The notes: a model not told the origin generated them from the sequence alone. A DNA stretch of 64,000 nt from Thiomicrorhabdus marina (GCF_017571465.1 NZ_JAGETV010000010.1:1-64000), one strand, 5' to 3'; numbered from the stretch's first letter, positions 18,287 through 28,921 are shown. Translations and numbers: made by a program.

Positions 18287-18745
18287 TCACACTGATTTTG
18301 CGGGGCGGTTTTTTAAATTACTTTTCTTGATCTTACGAACTAAGTGCATAAAGCTGTCATGCAGAACTTGGTTCTCGATCTGCTCCATGCCCTTTCGTCC
18401 CAAGACGACAATATCATAACCAGATAAGTCTTTTTTATGTGAACGAAATGCCTCACGCGCAATTCTTTTTACCCGATTACGCCAAACCGCGCGTGCCAAC
18501 TGCTTTTTAGCAATCGCCAAACCTAAGCGTGGATAGGATTTATCATTAGGGCGGACAATCATGGTCCAATTACGGTTACCAAAGCGTTCCGCTTTAGCAA
18601 AGACATACGAATAATCTTTCGGTGTCAGTAACCGAAGCGATTTATCAAAAGAGTTATCTGAAATAGATGGGGAGACGGGAGAAGTTTGGTGAGCTGAGCG
18701 CTGTTCTTGGGTCAGCTCACCTGAGGTCGATTCTGCGTGTACCAT
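18287..18745 (-). CDS. rnpA: Ribonuclease P protein component
   Basis: This is the protein subunit of RNase P, which trims tRNA 5' leaders. The conserved body starts at LRLLTPKDYSYVFAKAERF and includes the RNR-type motif AVWRNRVKRIAREAFR. The start is uncertain: ATG at 18745 gives 152 aa and GTG at 18757 gives 156 aa. Both carry about 35 extra Ser/Glu/Thr-rich residues before the family's normal beginning, with no obvious ribosome-binding site. It lies right after rpmH in the standard arrangement. Confidence 0.93.
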   Translation of the reverse strand: MVHAESTSGELTQEQRSAHQTSPVSPSISDNSFDKSLRLLTPKDYSYVFAKAERFGNRNWTMIVRPNDKSYPRLGLAIAKKQLARAVWRNRVKRIAREAFRSHKKDLSGYDIVVLGRKGMEQIENQVLHDSFMHLVRKIKKSNLKNRPAKSV

Positions 18746-18763
18746 TCGACAGCACACCCAGAA

Positions 18764-18898
18764 TTAAGGCGTTAAGCGCTTACGTCCTTTCGCACGACGA
18801 GCAGCTAGAACTTTACGACCGTTTTTTGTCGCCATACGGGCACGGAAACCGTGAGTACGAGCGCGCTTGATTACGCTTGGTTGAAATGTACGTTTCAT
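18764..18898 (-). CDS. rpmH: 50S ribosomal protein L34
   Basis: This is a 44-residue protein starting [19 protein letters not shown] and continuing with [22 protein letters not shown], the full highly conserved L34 sequence with a C-terminal Thr-Pro in place of the more usual Ser-Ala type ending. It is the first gene of the minus-strand cluster and AGAG lies upstream of the ATG. Its promoter must lie in the AT-rich stretch above 18899. Confidence 0.97.
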   Translation of the reverse strand: MKRTFQPSVIKRARTHGFRARMATKNGRKVLAARRAKGRKRLTP

Positions 18899-19060
18899 CT
18901 CTTAAGTCCTTAATATTGACTTTCCAGAATCGGAAAAAACCGGAATTATAAAGAGTTACACTTCAGAAAACAATTCTTTTTTCAATAATTTAGCGCTTTA
19001 TTAATAGACAACGCTAATTCAACCTATGATTACTGAAGCCATTGAATTTGCAAAGAAAAT

Positions 19061-19098
19061 TTATATTGTGGTCAAGCTACCCGTAAACCACAATATAA
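19061..19098. repeat. Perfect 12-bp inverted repeat with 14-base loop
   Basis: TTATATTGTGGT and ACCACAATATAA are perfectly complementary. The element is bracketed by direct copies of GATTACTGAA, 63 bp apart. No T run follows, so it is not a terminator. It could be a protein-binding dyad or a small mobile-element footprint. Confidence 0.6.
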
Positions 19099-19615
19099 GC
19101 GATTACTGAATTTAAAATTTAACGTTCTCCAAAAGCGGTTTAAGTATAAAAACACCAACCCGTTTCATTTTCTACGTGGCCGCTCTTTATTTAAATAACT
19201 AAGTAAAAAATCGTATTATTCAGAATTTAATTATTTCATTTTATAAAAAATTCTTGACGGATATTAAGCAATATTAGACTGTATTTTATGCAACAACCAC
19301 TACATCTATACGTTACTTAAAAATTTAATAAATCTATGAATTACAATAATTTATAACCTATTTAGGGTAAATTCTAATTACCCAATATAAACCACTCCCT
19401 TTCAGAAGAATTCAGCTACGCCCCAAAAAATTTAAATACCCAAATTCATCGCTAAATGTTGACCAAACAGCATCAGTCGCTAACAATAACGCCTGCTAGC
19501 GACAAGATGGCGGTTGCCAAGCAACAATAAAAACAATTTAGATAAACGGAATCGAGTAATCGATGACGTTGCTAAAGATCTTTACAAAAAGCATGTTAAA
19601 AGTACTGAGCGCTAA

Positions 19616-19686
19616 CTAAGGAAACACAGGAATAAGTCCCCATTGACTTCAGCGAGGAGTTTGGACTTGTTTTGCGTTTCCCTAAG
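19616..19686. repeat. Palindromic repeat element, copy 2
   Basis: This copy is bounded by CTAAG at both ends. It shares the core AATAAGTCCCCATTGACTT with copy 1 at 11884-11929 (which is in the opposite orientation) and closes with TTTTGCGTTTCC, complementary to the start GGAAACACAGG. A block of about 18 bases (CAGCGAGGAGTTTGGACT region) is extra relative to copy 1 and widens the loop. Confidence 0.7.
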
Positions 19687-19689
19687 CTT

Positions 19690-19832
19690 AGTTGTGCAGG
19701 ACTTAGGTGTTGCACATTAAATATAAAACCGAAGGCCAGTTTTTAATGGCCTTACCCTAAAACTTCGTTTCCTGAAGCATTAGGATTTTAGTTGAGTTGT
19801 TATGTTAAGCGGGTTTTAACCCGCTTTTTTTC
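19690..19832 (+). ncRNA. Candidate small RNA ending in an intrinsic terminator
   Basis: Three successive hairpins (TGTGCA/TGCACA at 19693-19716; AAGGCCA/TGGCCTT at 19732-19753; CTTC/GAAG at 19763-19777) are followed by a strong plus-strand terminator at 19807-19832. No protein gene on the plus strand precedes this terminator, so a non-coding transcript is the simplest explanation. No known RNA family was recognised and no clear promoter was found. Confidence 0.35.
19807..19832 (+). terminator. Rho-independent terminator without an upstream gene
   Basis: AAGCGGGTT and AACCCGCTT form a nine-pair stem followed by a run of seven Ts on the plus strand. The minus strand has no T run after the stem. 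It lies 130 bp before the TauE/SafE gene and nothing coding lies upstream on this strand. Confidence 0.8.
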
Positions 19833-19962
19833 TTTTAGCCGCTCGGTCACCTTCGCGAAAGTTATTCCTCATTACCGTAAACAAGCCTTCATGTTTTCCA
19901 CCGTTAGCTCCTCTATAATAAATGCTTGATTACCCCCTTCCACTTCAAACTGAGTAAACGCT

Positions 19963-20763
19963 ATGCCGGAACAGTTCCTCCTAGAAATTTCCATCTATTT
20001 AGTTACCGGGGCATTTGTCGGTTTTGCTGCAGGTTTGTTAGGTATTGGCGGTGGATTGATTATCGTTCCAGTATTAACGACCGTCTTTGTTTACTTTCTT
20101 GATTCGAGCGATATCGTGCATATAGCCATCGGTACCTCACTGGCGACCATCTTAATTACTTCGCTTTCCTCTGTAAGAGCCCATCATCAACACGATGCGG
20201 TGCGCTGGGATGCCTTCAAATTACTGACCCTTGGCGTACTTGCCGGCGCTTTTATCGGCGGTTGGATTTCACAATATTTCGCCTCCGCAACCTTATCGAA
20301 AATTTTTGGGGTCTTGGAATTATTGATTGCCATTAATATGTTACTGTCCATCAAACCAAACCCCTCGCGTCAGCTACCGGGCCTTGCCGGCAACACTGTA
20401 GCTGGCTTGATTATCGGTAAACTGTCTTCTTTAGTTGGCATTGGTGGCGGAACTCTGACCACCCCTTACCTAGTCTGGAACAATATTTCCATGCACCAGG
20501 CGATTGCTACCTCGACCGCGGTCAGCTTACCGGTTGCCTTGGCCGGAACGATTGGTTATATCCTTGCAGGTATGCAGGCACATGATTTACCGGCATACAC
20601 CACAGGCTATATTTATTGGCCGGCTTTCTTCGGCATTATTCTGGCTAGTATTTTCACCGCACCGATTGGCGCACGCTTGGCGCATAAGCTGCCAGTTAAG
20701 CTTTTAAAGCGTGGTTTTGGCATTTTTTTACTGTTGCTCGCAGCAAAAATGCTGTTTTTTTAG
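19963..20763 (+). CDS. TauE/SafE family (sulfite exporter-type) permease
   Basis: This 266-aa inner-membrane protein has about eight hydrophobic segments and the duplicated family motif: GFAAGLLGIGGGLIIVPVL in the first half and GKLSSLVGIGGGTLTTPYLV in the second. TauE/SafE members export or import sulfur-containing anions such as sulfite and sulfoacetate, which would suit a sulfur oxidiser, but substrate is not readable from sequence. It is unusually placed between rpmH and dnaA and ends 227 bp before the dnaA gene region, within what may be the origin. Confidence 0.88.
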   Translation: MPEQFLLEISIYLVTGAFVGFAAGLLGIGGGLIIVPVLTTVFVYFLDSSDIVHIAIGTSLATILITSLSSVRAHHQHDAVRWDAFKLLTLGVLAGAFIGGWISQYFASATLSKIFGVLELLIAINMLLSIKPNPSRQLPGLAGNTVAGLIIGKLSSLVGIGGGTLTTPYLVWNNISMHQAIATSTAVSLPVALAGTIGYILAGMQAHDLPAYTTGYIYWPAFFGIILASIFTAPIGARLAHKLPVKLLKRGFGIFLLLLAAKMLFF

Positions 20764-20990
20764 CAGAGAGTTATCAACCGATAAAACTCTTTAAAAAACA
20801 ACTCATTAAAAATTTAAATAACAAAGTTATCCACACCCCTTGTACACAACTTATCCACAAAAATACCGCTTGAGTTAACTTTACTCACAGGTATACTGTT
20901 TCCAAAAAAACAGAATGGTTGAACCCATCTGAATTCTGTCAAAAATTTCTATTTTTAATTTCTTGTCTGTTCTGCTGAACAAAATTCGGC
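20764..20990 (+). other. Probable oriC/dnaA control region
   Basis: Three DnaA boxes lie in 33 bp: TTATCCACA (20827-20835), TTGTACACA (20840-20848) and TTATCCACA (20851-20859). They sit immediately upstream of a good sigma-70 promoter and of an AT-rich stretch (20921-20965). This combination is typical of oriC at dnaA, or of an autoregulated dnaA promoter. Both uses are compatible; only origin mapping would separate them. Confidence 0.65.
20870..20897 (+). promoter_or_regulatory. dnaA promoter
   Basis: A -35 TTGAGT (20870-20875) and a -10 TATACT (20892-20897) are separated by 16 bp. The DnaA boxes lie just upstream, consistent with DnaA feedback on its own transcription. Confidence 0.6.
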
Positions 20991-21020
20991 ATGGATAGCT
21001 TTTTGGTAAGGAAACTCACT

Positions 21021-22388
21021 TTGTCTTCACTTTGGGCACAGAGTCTTAAAATTCTCGAAGATGATCTAAACGATCAGCAGTTCCATACATGGATTTTGCC
21101 GTTACGCGCGATTGAAGATCAAGACACAATCCGTCTTATCGCGCCTTCTACTTTTATCTTGGACTGGGTAAACAAACGCCTGATGGAAAATGTCCGTCAA
21201 GCGGTAGCACGTGTGGCACCGATTAATACGCCGGAAGTATTGATTGAAATGGGCGATTACGCCATGAATGACGTCGAGGAAGATTCCCAACCGACCATTC
21301 CACAACCTTTGAAAGAGAAAAGTAAGCCTACGCCGCAAAAACCTAAGACTGGCGCATCGGGCATTCAGCACAACCTAAATACCAATTTCACTTTCGATAC
21401 CTTTGTACAAGGTAAAGCTAACCAACTAGCCGCTGCAGCTGCACGTCAAGTCGCAGAAAACCCAGGCGGTAGCTACAACCCGTTCTTTATTTACGGCGGT
21501 GTTGGCTTGGGTAAAACACACTTAATGCACGCCATTGGTAATCAGCTTTTGGCTGACAATCCACAAGCACGCGTCGTTTACCTGCACTCGGAACGTTTTG
21601 TACAAGATATGGTAAACGCGCTACGTCACAACAAGATTGATGAATTTAAGCGCTTTTACCGTTCTTTAGATGCGCTTTTAATCGATGATATTCAATTTTT
21701 TGCTAATAAAGAGCAGTCGCAAGAAGAGTTTTTCCATACCTTTAATACACTACTGGAAGGCAATAAGCAGGTTATCTTGACTTCCGACCGCTTCCCGAAA
21801 GAAGTGGAAGGTCTAGAAGACCGTCTGAAATCGCGTTTTGGTTGGGGTTTAACGATTGCCGTTGAACCACCTGAGTTTGAAATGCGTGTCGCCATCTTGC
21901 TGAAAAAGGCGTCTGAATACAACATTACTCTGAGCGAAGAAGTGGCATTTTTTATCGCCAAACGTCTACGTGGGAATGTTCGTGATTTGGAAGGCGCGCT
22001 AAAACGTGTTGATGCATATGCGCAGTTCAGCAATAGCCGCGGCATTACTGTCGAAACAGTAAAAGAAGCGCTAAAAGATTTGCTGGCTCTGCAACAGAAG
22101 ATGGTTACACTAGATAACATCCAGAAAACGGTGGCTGACTACTACAAGATTCGCGTTGCCGACCTGCATTCCAAACGTCGTTCGCGTAATGTTGCCCGCC
22201 CACGCCAAATGGCAATGGCGATTGCAAAAGAATTGACCAATCACAGCTTGCCGGAAATCGGCGATGCATTTGGTGGTCGCGACCATACAACGGTATTGCA
22301 TGCGGTTCGCAAGGTTAAAGAACTGCGTGAAACCGAGCACCAACTTGACGACGACTACAACAGTTTAATTCGAATTATTACCAATTAA
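21021..22388 (+). CDS. dnaA: Chromosomal replication initiator protein DnaA
   Basis: DnaA binds oriC boxes and melts the origin. From the TTG at 21021 the protein is 455 aa and begins [15 protein letters not shown], the family's usual N-terminus; AAGGAA at 21008-21013 lies seven bases before this TTG. An in-frame ATG at 20991 lacks such a site and would add ten unlikely residues. Domain I is followed by a Pro/Lys-rich linker, the AAA+ domain (GGVGLGKTH Walker [10 protein letters not shown] Walker B) and the C-terminal DNA-binding helix-turn-helix with the DnaA signature ([13 protein letters not shown]). It is the first gene of the plus-strand replication cluster. Confidence 0.97.
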   Translation: MSSLWAQSLKILEDDLNDQQFHTWILPLRAIEDQDTIRLIAPSTFILDWVNKRLMENVRQAVARVAPINTPEVLIEMGDYAMNDVEEDSQPTIPQPLKEKSKPTPQKPKTGASGIQHNLNTNFTFDTFVQGKANQLAAAAARQVAENPGGSYNPFFIYGGVGLGKTHLMHAIGNQLLADNPQARVVYLHSERFVQDMVNALRHNKIDEFKRFYRSLDALLIDDIQFFANKEQSQEEFFHTFNTLLEGNKQVILTSDRFPKEVEGLEDRLKSRFGWGLTIAVEPPEFEMRVAILLKKASEYNITLSEEVAFFIAKRLRGNVRDLEGALKRVDAYAQFSNSRGITVETVKEALKDLLALQQKMVTLDNIQKTVADYYKIRVADLHSKRRSRNVARPRQMAMAIAKELTNHSLPEIGDAFGGRDHTTVLHAVRKVKELRETEHQLDDDYNSLIRIITN

Positions 22389-22418
22389 TTTTTGCGATAA
22401 GCATTCAAAGGCATTGGC

Positions 22419-23528
22419 ATGAAAATCACCATTACCCGTGAAAATCTTTTAAAAGTTCTACAAACGGTTGGCAGCGTTGTTGAAAAACGACACACCATGC
22501 CGATTTTGAGTAACCTGCTGTTTGTGGTCAACAACAATATGCTGACAGTGACTGCATCGGATTCGGAAATCGAAACCCGTGCACAAACCGAGTTAGAATC
22601 TTGCGATTTAGAGCATTTCAGCATTACATTACCAGCGTTGAAATTAATCAATATCGTACGTTCTCTTCCAGACGGATTAACCGTGGTAATGGATTTTGAA
22701 GAAACTCGCTGCGCACTTTCAGCTGGTCGTTCGCGCTTCAAGCTGTCAACGCTTCCGGCGGAAAACTTCCCTATTATCGACTTGACGCAAAGCGATCTAA
22801 GCTTCTCGCTATCGCAGAACCAGCTAAAACAACTTATCAGCCACTCAAGCTTCGCGATGGCGAGCCAAGACGTACGTTTCTACCTAAATGGTATGTTGTT
22901 CGACATCAGCAACCAAACTTTGCGAGTGGTTGCCACCGATGGACATCGCCTCTCAACTTGCTCAACCGAGTTAGCAATTCAAGGATTACCGGCAACGCAA
23001 GCGATTCTACCGCGTAAAGGGGTAATGGAATTGTCTAAGCTGATTACTGATGAAGACAATTTGGTACAGATTTCATTGGCGAAAAATTACCTAACTGTTG
23101 AACTGGATTCAACCGTCTTCACTTGTAAATTGGTAGATGGACGTTTCCCGGACTACCGCCGAGTTATTCCACAAAACAACGACCAAGTAGTACAGACTGA
23201 CCGTGAAATGCTACGTAGCCTGCTACAACGTGCATCGATTCTATCAAATGATAAATTCAAAGGTATTCGCTTAAACTTGAGCCAAAACCTATTGGCGGTT
23301 AGCGCATCCAACAGCGAACAAGATGAATCACACGAAGACATGGCTATCGACTATAGCGGTGCAGAGATGGAAATCGGCTTTAACGTTAACTATATTCTTG
23401 ACGTCTTAAGCTCGATCCAAGACGACTGCGTAACGCTCCTATTTAAAGACGCCAACAGCAGCTGTTTGGTATCTGCAAATAACAATAACTGCTCTTGCCA
23501 GCACGTTATTATGCCAATGCGTCTATAG
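22419..23528 (+). CDS. dnaN: DNA polymerase III beta sliding clamp
   Basis: This 369-aa clamp encircles DNA and tethers polymerase III. The three tandem clamp domains are recognisable from the N-terminal MKITITRENLLKVLQTVGSVVEKRHTMPILSN segment (given here only to mark the start of domain 1) to the C-terminal IMPMRL, which supplies the hydrophobic-pocket Met-Pro-Met-Arg. It starts 30 bp after dnaA and ends at a strong bidirectional terminator, so the dnaA-dnaN pair is transcriptionally separated from recF, which is unusual. Confidence 0.97.
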   Translation: MKITITRENLLKVLQTVGSVVEKRHTMPILSNLLFVVNNNMLTVTASDSEIETRAQTELESCDLEHFSITLPALKLINIVRSLPDGLTVVMDFEETRCALSAGRSRFKLSTLPAENFPIIDLTQSDLSFSLSQNQLKQLISHSSFAMASQDVRFYLNGMLFDISNQTLRVVATDGHRLSTCSTELAIQGLPATQAILPRKGVMELSKLITDEDNLVQISLAKNYLTVELDSTVFTCKLVDGRFPDYRRVIPQNNDQVVQTDREMLRSLLQRASILSNDKFKGIRLNLSQNLLAVSASNSEQDESHEDMAIDYSGAEMEIGFNVNYILDVLSSIQDDCVTLLFKDANSSCLVSANNNNCSCQHVIMPMRL

Positions 23529-23550
23529 AGGCCACCACCACTAACGACCT

Positions 23551-23595
23551 AAAAAGGAGTGCTTGCTTTAATTTAAAAGGCAAGCACTCCTTTTT
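23551..23595. terminator. Strong bidirectional terminator after dnaN
   Basis: A perfect 16-bp stem (23551-23566 with 23580-23595) begins with five As and ends with five Ts, so it works on both strands. It closes the dnaA-dnaN transcript and isolates the cation-efflux gene downstream. Confidence 0.9.
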
Positions 23596-23603
23596 GTTTT
23601 AAT

Positions 23604-23650
23604 AAATGAGAATGATTTGCACTCAAGTCTATTTTCTATATAGAATAGAT
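23604..23650 (+). promoter_or_regulatory. Fur-box-like site and dyad before the cation-efflux gene
   Basis: AAATGAGAATGATTTGCACT (23604-23623) resembles a Fur box (AATGAGAATGATT core). Just downstream TCTATT-TT-CTATATAG-AATAGA (about 23628-23649) forms a dyad and includes plausible -10 sequence. The pairing of a Fur-like site with a metal-efflux gene fits iron homeostasis, but this is a motif judgement only. Confidence 0.4.
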
Positions 23651-23685
23651 TCTTCGCTCATACTACAACTTATGGTGGTCAATAT

Positions 23686-24588
23686 ATGACTAATCCACAA
23701 CTCGTTAGAATTGCGACAATCGCATCAGTAAGCGTTGCCATAACGCTTCTGGTTATTAAATTCTATGCTTGGCTACAAACTGACTCGGTCAGTATTCTTG
23801 CCTCTACGCTAGACTCAGCATTCGATATTATTGCCAGCTTAATGATTATGATGGCCGTCTATATCGCGCAAATCCCTGCAGACAAAGAACACCGCTTCGG
23901 ACACGGCAAAGCCGAACCGCTAGCCGCTCTGGCACAAAGCGTTTTTATTGCCGGTTCGGCAGTGTACTTAATGGTCTATTCCCTAGAACGTATTTGGACA
24001 CAAGCTGAAGTTGAGAAGGTCAATATCGGCTTAGCGGTAATGATACTGTCGCTAGTATTGACCACCGGATTAGTGATCTTCCAAAAATACGTGGTACGTA
24101 AAACCGAATCAACGGCCATTGCCGCCGACGCCTTGCACTATCTCTCCGATGTTTTAGCGACGCTACTGATTATTGTCAGCCTATTTTTTGTCTCTTTAAA
24201 CTGGATAGATCCTCTGCTGGCAATCTTGATTGCTGTCTGGATTCTACACAGCGCATACCAAATCGCTAAAGATTCACTTAATCAACTATTGGATCGTGAA
24301 CTCAGTGATGAAATGCGTGCTGAAATCAGTGAAATCATCCTGTCCACACCGCAAGTACTCGGCTTTAACGATCTTCGTAGCTATCAATCCGGTCCAAACC
24401 GTTTTGTACAGCTCGACTTGGAGCTTGACGATAAACTTACCCTGCTAGCGGCACACGATATTGCCGAACAGGTCACTAGCCGACTAAAAACACGTTTTGA
24501 AAACTTGGATGTCATTGTTCATCAAGAACCGGCCAGCCTAAGACATGACCACAGTCATCACACCTGGGGCAAAGAATACAACGAATGA
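23686..24588 (+). CDS. fieF: Cation diffusion facilitator, FieF-like
   Basis: This 300-aa inner-membrane divalent-cation/proton antiporter has about six TM segments and a C-terminal cytoplasmic domain. Metal-site motifs are LDSAFDI in TM2 (DxxxD-type) and ALHYLSD in TM5 (HxxxD), the tetrahedral site of YiiP/FieF, which exports Fe2+ and Zn2+. The His-rich tail RHDHSHHTWGKE is typical of metal binding. It is inserted between dnaN and recF, normally adjacent, and overlaps recF by 4 bp (ATGA), so recF translation depends on this transcript. Confidence 0.88.
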   Translation: MTNPQLVRIATIASVSVAITLLVIKFYAWLQTDSVSILASTLDSAFDIIASLMIMMAVYIAQIPADKEHRFGHGKAEPLAALAQSVFIAGSAVYLMVYSLERIWTQAEVEKVNIGLAVMILSLVLTTGLVIFQKYVVRKTESTAIAADALHYLSDVLATLLIIVSLFFVSLNWIDPLLAILIAVWILHSAYQIAKDSLNQLLDRELSDEMRAEISEIILSTPQVLGFNDLRSYQSGPNRFVQLDLELDDKLTLLAAHDIAEQVTSRLKTRFENLDVIVHQEPASLRHDHSHHTWGKEYNE

Positions 24589-25685
24589 CGCAACTGAACC
24601 GATTACAGCTGCAAGCTTTCCGAAATGCCGAGAACCTTAGTTGCCGACTCAGCTCTGGGATGAATCTATTTATCGGCGATAATGCCGCCGGAAAAACTTC
24701 CTTGATTGAGGCCATCTGGCTGTTAGCAACCGGCCGCTCTTTTCGCAGTCGACAAATCACTCATTTAATTCAGCATCAACATACCGAAACAGTGATTTTT
24801 GCTGAATTGCAGAGCCATCTAGAACCTCAGCAAACCTATCGTATCGGCATGCAGCGTTCTGTTCAGAAAATGACTTTACGATTGAATGGCGAAAACGTTC
24901 GTGCGCAAAGTGAAATTGCTCAGCAATTACCGGTGCAACTACTTACACCGGAAAGCCACCGACTATTGGAAGAAGGCCCAAAAGCGCGCCGCCAGTTTAT
25001 CGATTGGGGCTGTTTTTATCAGTTTCCGGAATTCATCAGCCTATGGCGTCAACATAAACGCCTATTAAAGCAGCGTAATCATGCCTTAAAAAAGCGTTTA
25101 CCGGCAATGCAAATTCAACTCTGGGATGCACAATTGGTCGAGACGAGTCTGCAAATCGACCAGCTTCGCCGTCAGTATCTGGAATTTTTAATGCCATTTA
25201 TCGAGCAATACTGTCAAGCGTTGATGCCGGAACTAGAACAAGCGATTAATAGCTCCTATCGAGCCGGTTGGCCTAAATCGGCGGAAAGTTTACAGCAGCT
25301 AATGCACGACAATCTCCATAACGACATACAGAAAGGCCATACTCAATACGGCGCACATCGCGCTGATGTACGCTTTAAATTCGGTACTTTTGAAGCTTTA
25401 CAAGCGTTATCTCGCGGCCAACAAAAACTGTTTGTCTGTGCCTTGATGTTGGCGCAAGCGCAGTTGCATCAACAGGTCACCAACGAGCCGTCAATCATGC
25501 TGATTGATGACCTACCGGCAGAACTGGATCACTTTCATCGAGACAAGCTGATGCAGCTACTTAGTGATCTGAAAATTCAGCATATTGTCACCAGCACTGC
25601 GCAGGACTTAATTCCGATTACCAACCCGAAAAATGCGCAAGCGTGGCAGATTGAAAACGGCGTATTAAAGCCGTTACAAATCTAG
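24585..25685 (+). CDS. recF: DNA replication and repair protein RecF
   Basis: This is a 366-aa SMC-like ATPase that loads RecA at single-strand gaps with RecO and RecR. Walker A is GDNAAGKT (31-38); the C-terminal signature LSRGQQKLFVCAL and Walker B MLIDDLPAELD are intact. Its ATG overlaps the stop of the cation-efflux gene (ATGA), so the two are translationally coupled. The order dnaN-fieF-recF is unusual. Confidence 0.95.
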   Translation: MTQLNRLQLQAFRNAENLSCRLSSGMNLFIGDNAAGKTSLIEAIWLLATGRSFRSRQITHLIQHQHTETVIFAELQSHLEPQQTYRIGMQRSVQKMTLRLNGENVRAQSEIAQQLPVQLLTPESHRLLEEGPKARRQFIDWGCFYQFPEFISLWRQHKRLLKQRNHALKKRLPAMQIQLWDAQLVETSLQIDQLRRQYLEFLMPFIEQYCQALMPELEQAINSSYRAGWPKSAESLQQLMHDNLHNDIQKGHTQYGAHRADVRFKFGTFEALQALSRGQQKLFVCALMLAQAQLHQQVTNEPSIMLIDDLPAELDHFHRDKLMQLLSDLKIQHIVTSTAQDLIPITNPKNAQAWQIENGVLKPLQI

Positions 25686-25754
25686 CAATAACTGGCAGAA
25701 ATATAGACTTCTGGTTACACTGAGTTAACGTAAATTTTGTAACAAGGAAAAGGT

Positions 25755-26129
25755 ATGGAACAAAACGTCCCGCTAACCAAACCAGAAGCGCCACAAACAC
25801 CAATTTCAACAACCGTCCCGACCATTATTTATATTCTTTTTCTGGCTAATATCGTCATGCAGTTCACCGGTTTAATCGGCCTGATTATGGCTTATGTCAA
25901 TAAGGGCGACGACAACTACCTAGAAAGCCATTATCAGTTCCAGATACGCACCTTCTGGATTGGCCTGTTATTCGGCCTGCTAGGCTTCTTTACCTTAGCC
26001 ATCGCCATCGGCTGGCTAATCCTATTTGTGGTCTTGGTTTGGTGGGTGATTCGCTGCGCTGTCGGTTTGAAATACCTCGGCAAACGCCAACCGGTTCCAA
26101 ACCCGACTAGCTGGGGAACCGGTAGTTAA
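25755..26129 (+). CDS. DUF4870-like small membrane protein
   Basis: This 124-aa protein has three strongly hydrophobic segments (about residues 22-46, 70-90 and 92-112) and a Pro/Thr-rich cytoplasmic N-terminus. The segment ESHYQFQIRTFWIGLLFG and the final GLKYLGKRQPVPNP fit the pattern of short DUF4870-type membrane proteins. Function is unknown. It has its own start with AAGGAAAAGG upstream and is followed by a terminator, so it ends the fieF-recF transcript. Confidence 0.65.
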   Translation: MEQNVPLTKPEAPQTPISTTVPTIIYILFLANIVMQFTGLIGLIMAYVNKGDDNYLESHYQFQIRTFWIGLLFGLLGFFTLAIAIGWLILFVVLVWWVIRCAVGLKYLGKRQPVPNPTSWGTGS

Positions 26130-26140
26130 TCGCTATTCAG

Positions 26141-26174
26141 AAAACGGCCATGAATTTCTTTTTTGGCCGTTTTT
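26141..26174 (+). terminator. Rho-independent terminator
   Basis: AAAACGGCCA (26141-26150) pairs with TGGCCGTTTT (26164-26173), followed by Ts. It lies 12 bp after the DUF4870-like gene. Confidence 0.85.
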
Positions 26175-26275
26175 CACACGCCCTGCCAAACTCAAATATT
26201 TTGTAATTATTTCAACCGCATTTTCACAACAATTAATCATCCTCCCCCACTCTATTTTGTAAAAAAACAGCGCTT

Positions 26276-26304
26276 TTTGACACTCATCAAAGAACCCTAT
26301 TAAA
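26276..26304 (+). promoter_or_regulatory. Possible gyrB promoter
   Basis: A consensus TTGACA (26276-26281) is followed after 17 bp by TTAAAC. It is about 125 bp upstream of gyrB. The -10 is poor, and a second extended -10-like sequence (TATGGTAAAAT, near 26373) could serve instead. Confidence 0.35.
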
Positions 26305-26406
26305 CACTTGATTTTTATCTGCTTTGAGCCCTTATCCAGTGGGCGATTTTATTAGTAATAACAGTGCTCAAAATATGGTAAAATCGGCAAACATTTTTGT
26401 TGGTGA

Positions 26407-28863
<2,457 letters not shown>

Positions 28864-28876
28864 CCGAAACGTAATC

Positions 28877-28896
28877 TGCCGCGTAAAATCGCGGCA
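28877..28896 (+). terminator. Terminator-like stem after gyrB
   Basis: TGCCGCG and CGCGGCA form a seven-pair GC-rich stem with a six-base loop, followed by an AT-rich but T-poor tract. It lies 13 bp after the gyrB stop and may end or attenuate gyrB transcription. Confidence 0.5.
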
Positions 28897-28921
28897 TAGA
28901 ATTATTTTCTTTGAAAATAAC

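Larger units (their letters stand above)
18899..19962. other. AT-rich gene-free stretch between rpmH and the TauE/SafE gene
   Basis: This stretch of about 1.06 kb has no credible ORF on either strand. It contains a 12-bp inverted repeat TTATATTGTGGT (19061-19072 and 19087-19098) flanked by two copies of GATTACTGAA (19028-19037 and 19101-19110), copy 2 of the palindromic repeat, three small hairpins and a plus-strand terminator. In many gammaproteobacteria the origin lies between rpmH and dnaA, but I find no strict DnaA box in this part. It may be part of oriC, a decayed region, or house a small RNA. Confidence 0.5.

Noticed and set aside
19061-19098. The inverted repeat as a terminator of rpmH
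   Set aside because: It lies upstream of rpmH, not downstream, and has no T run.
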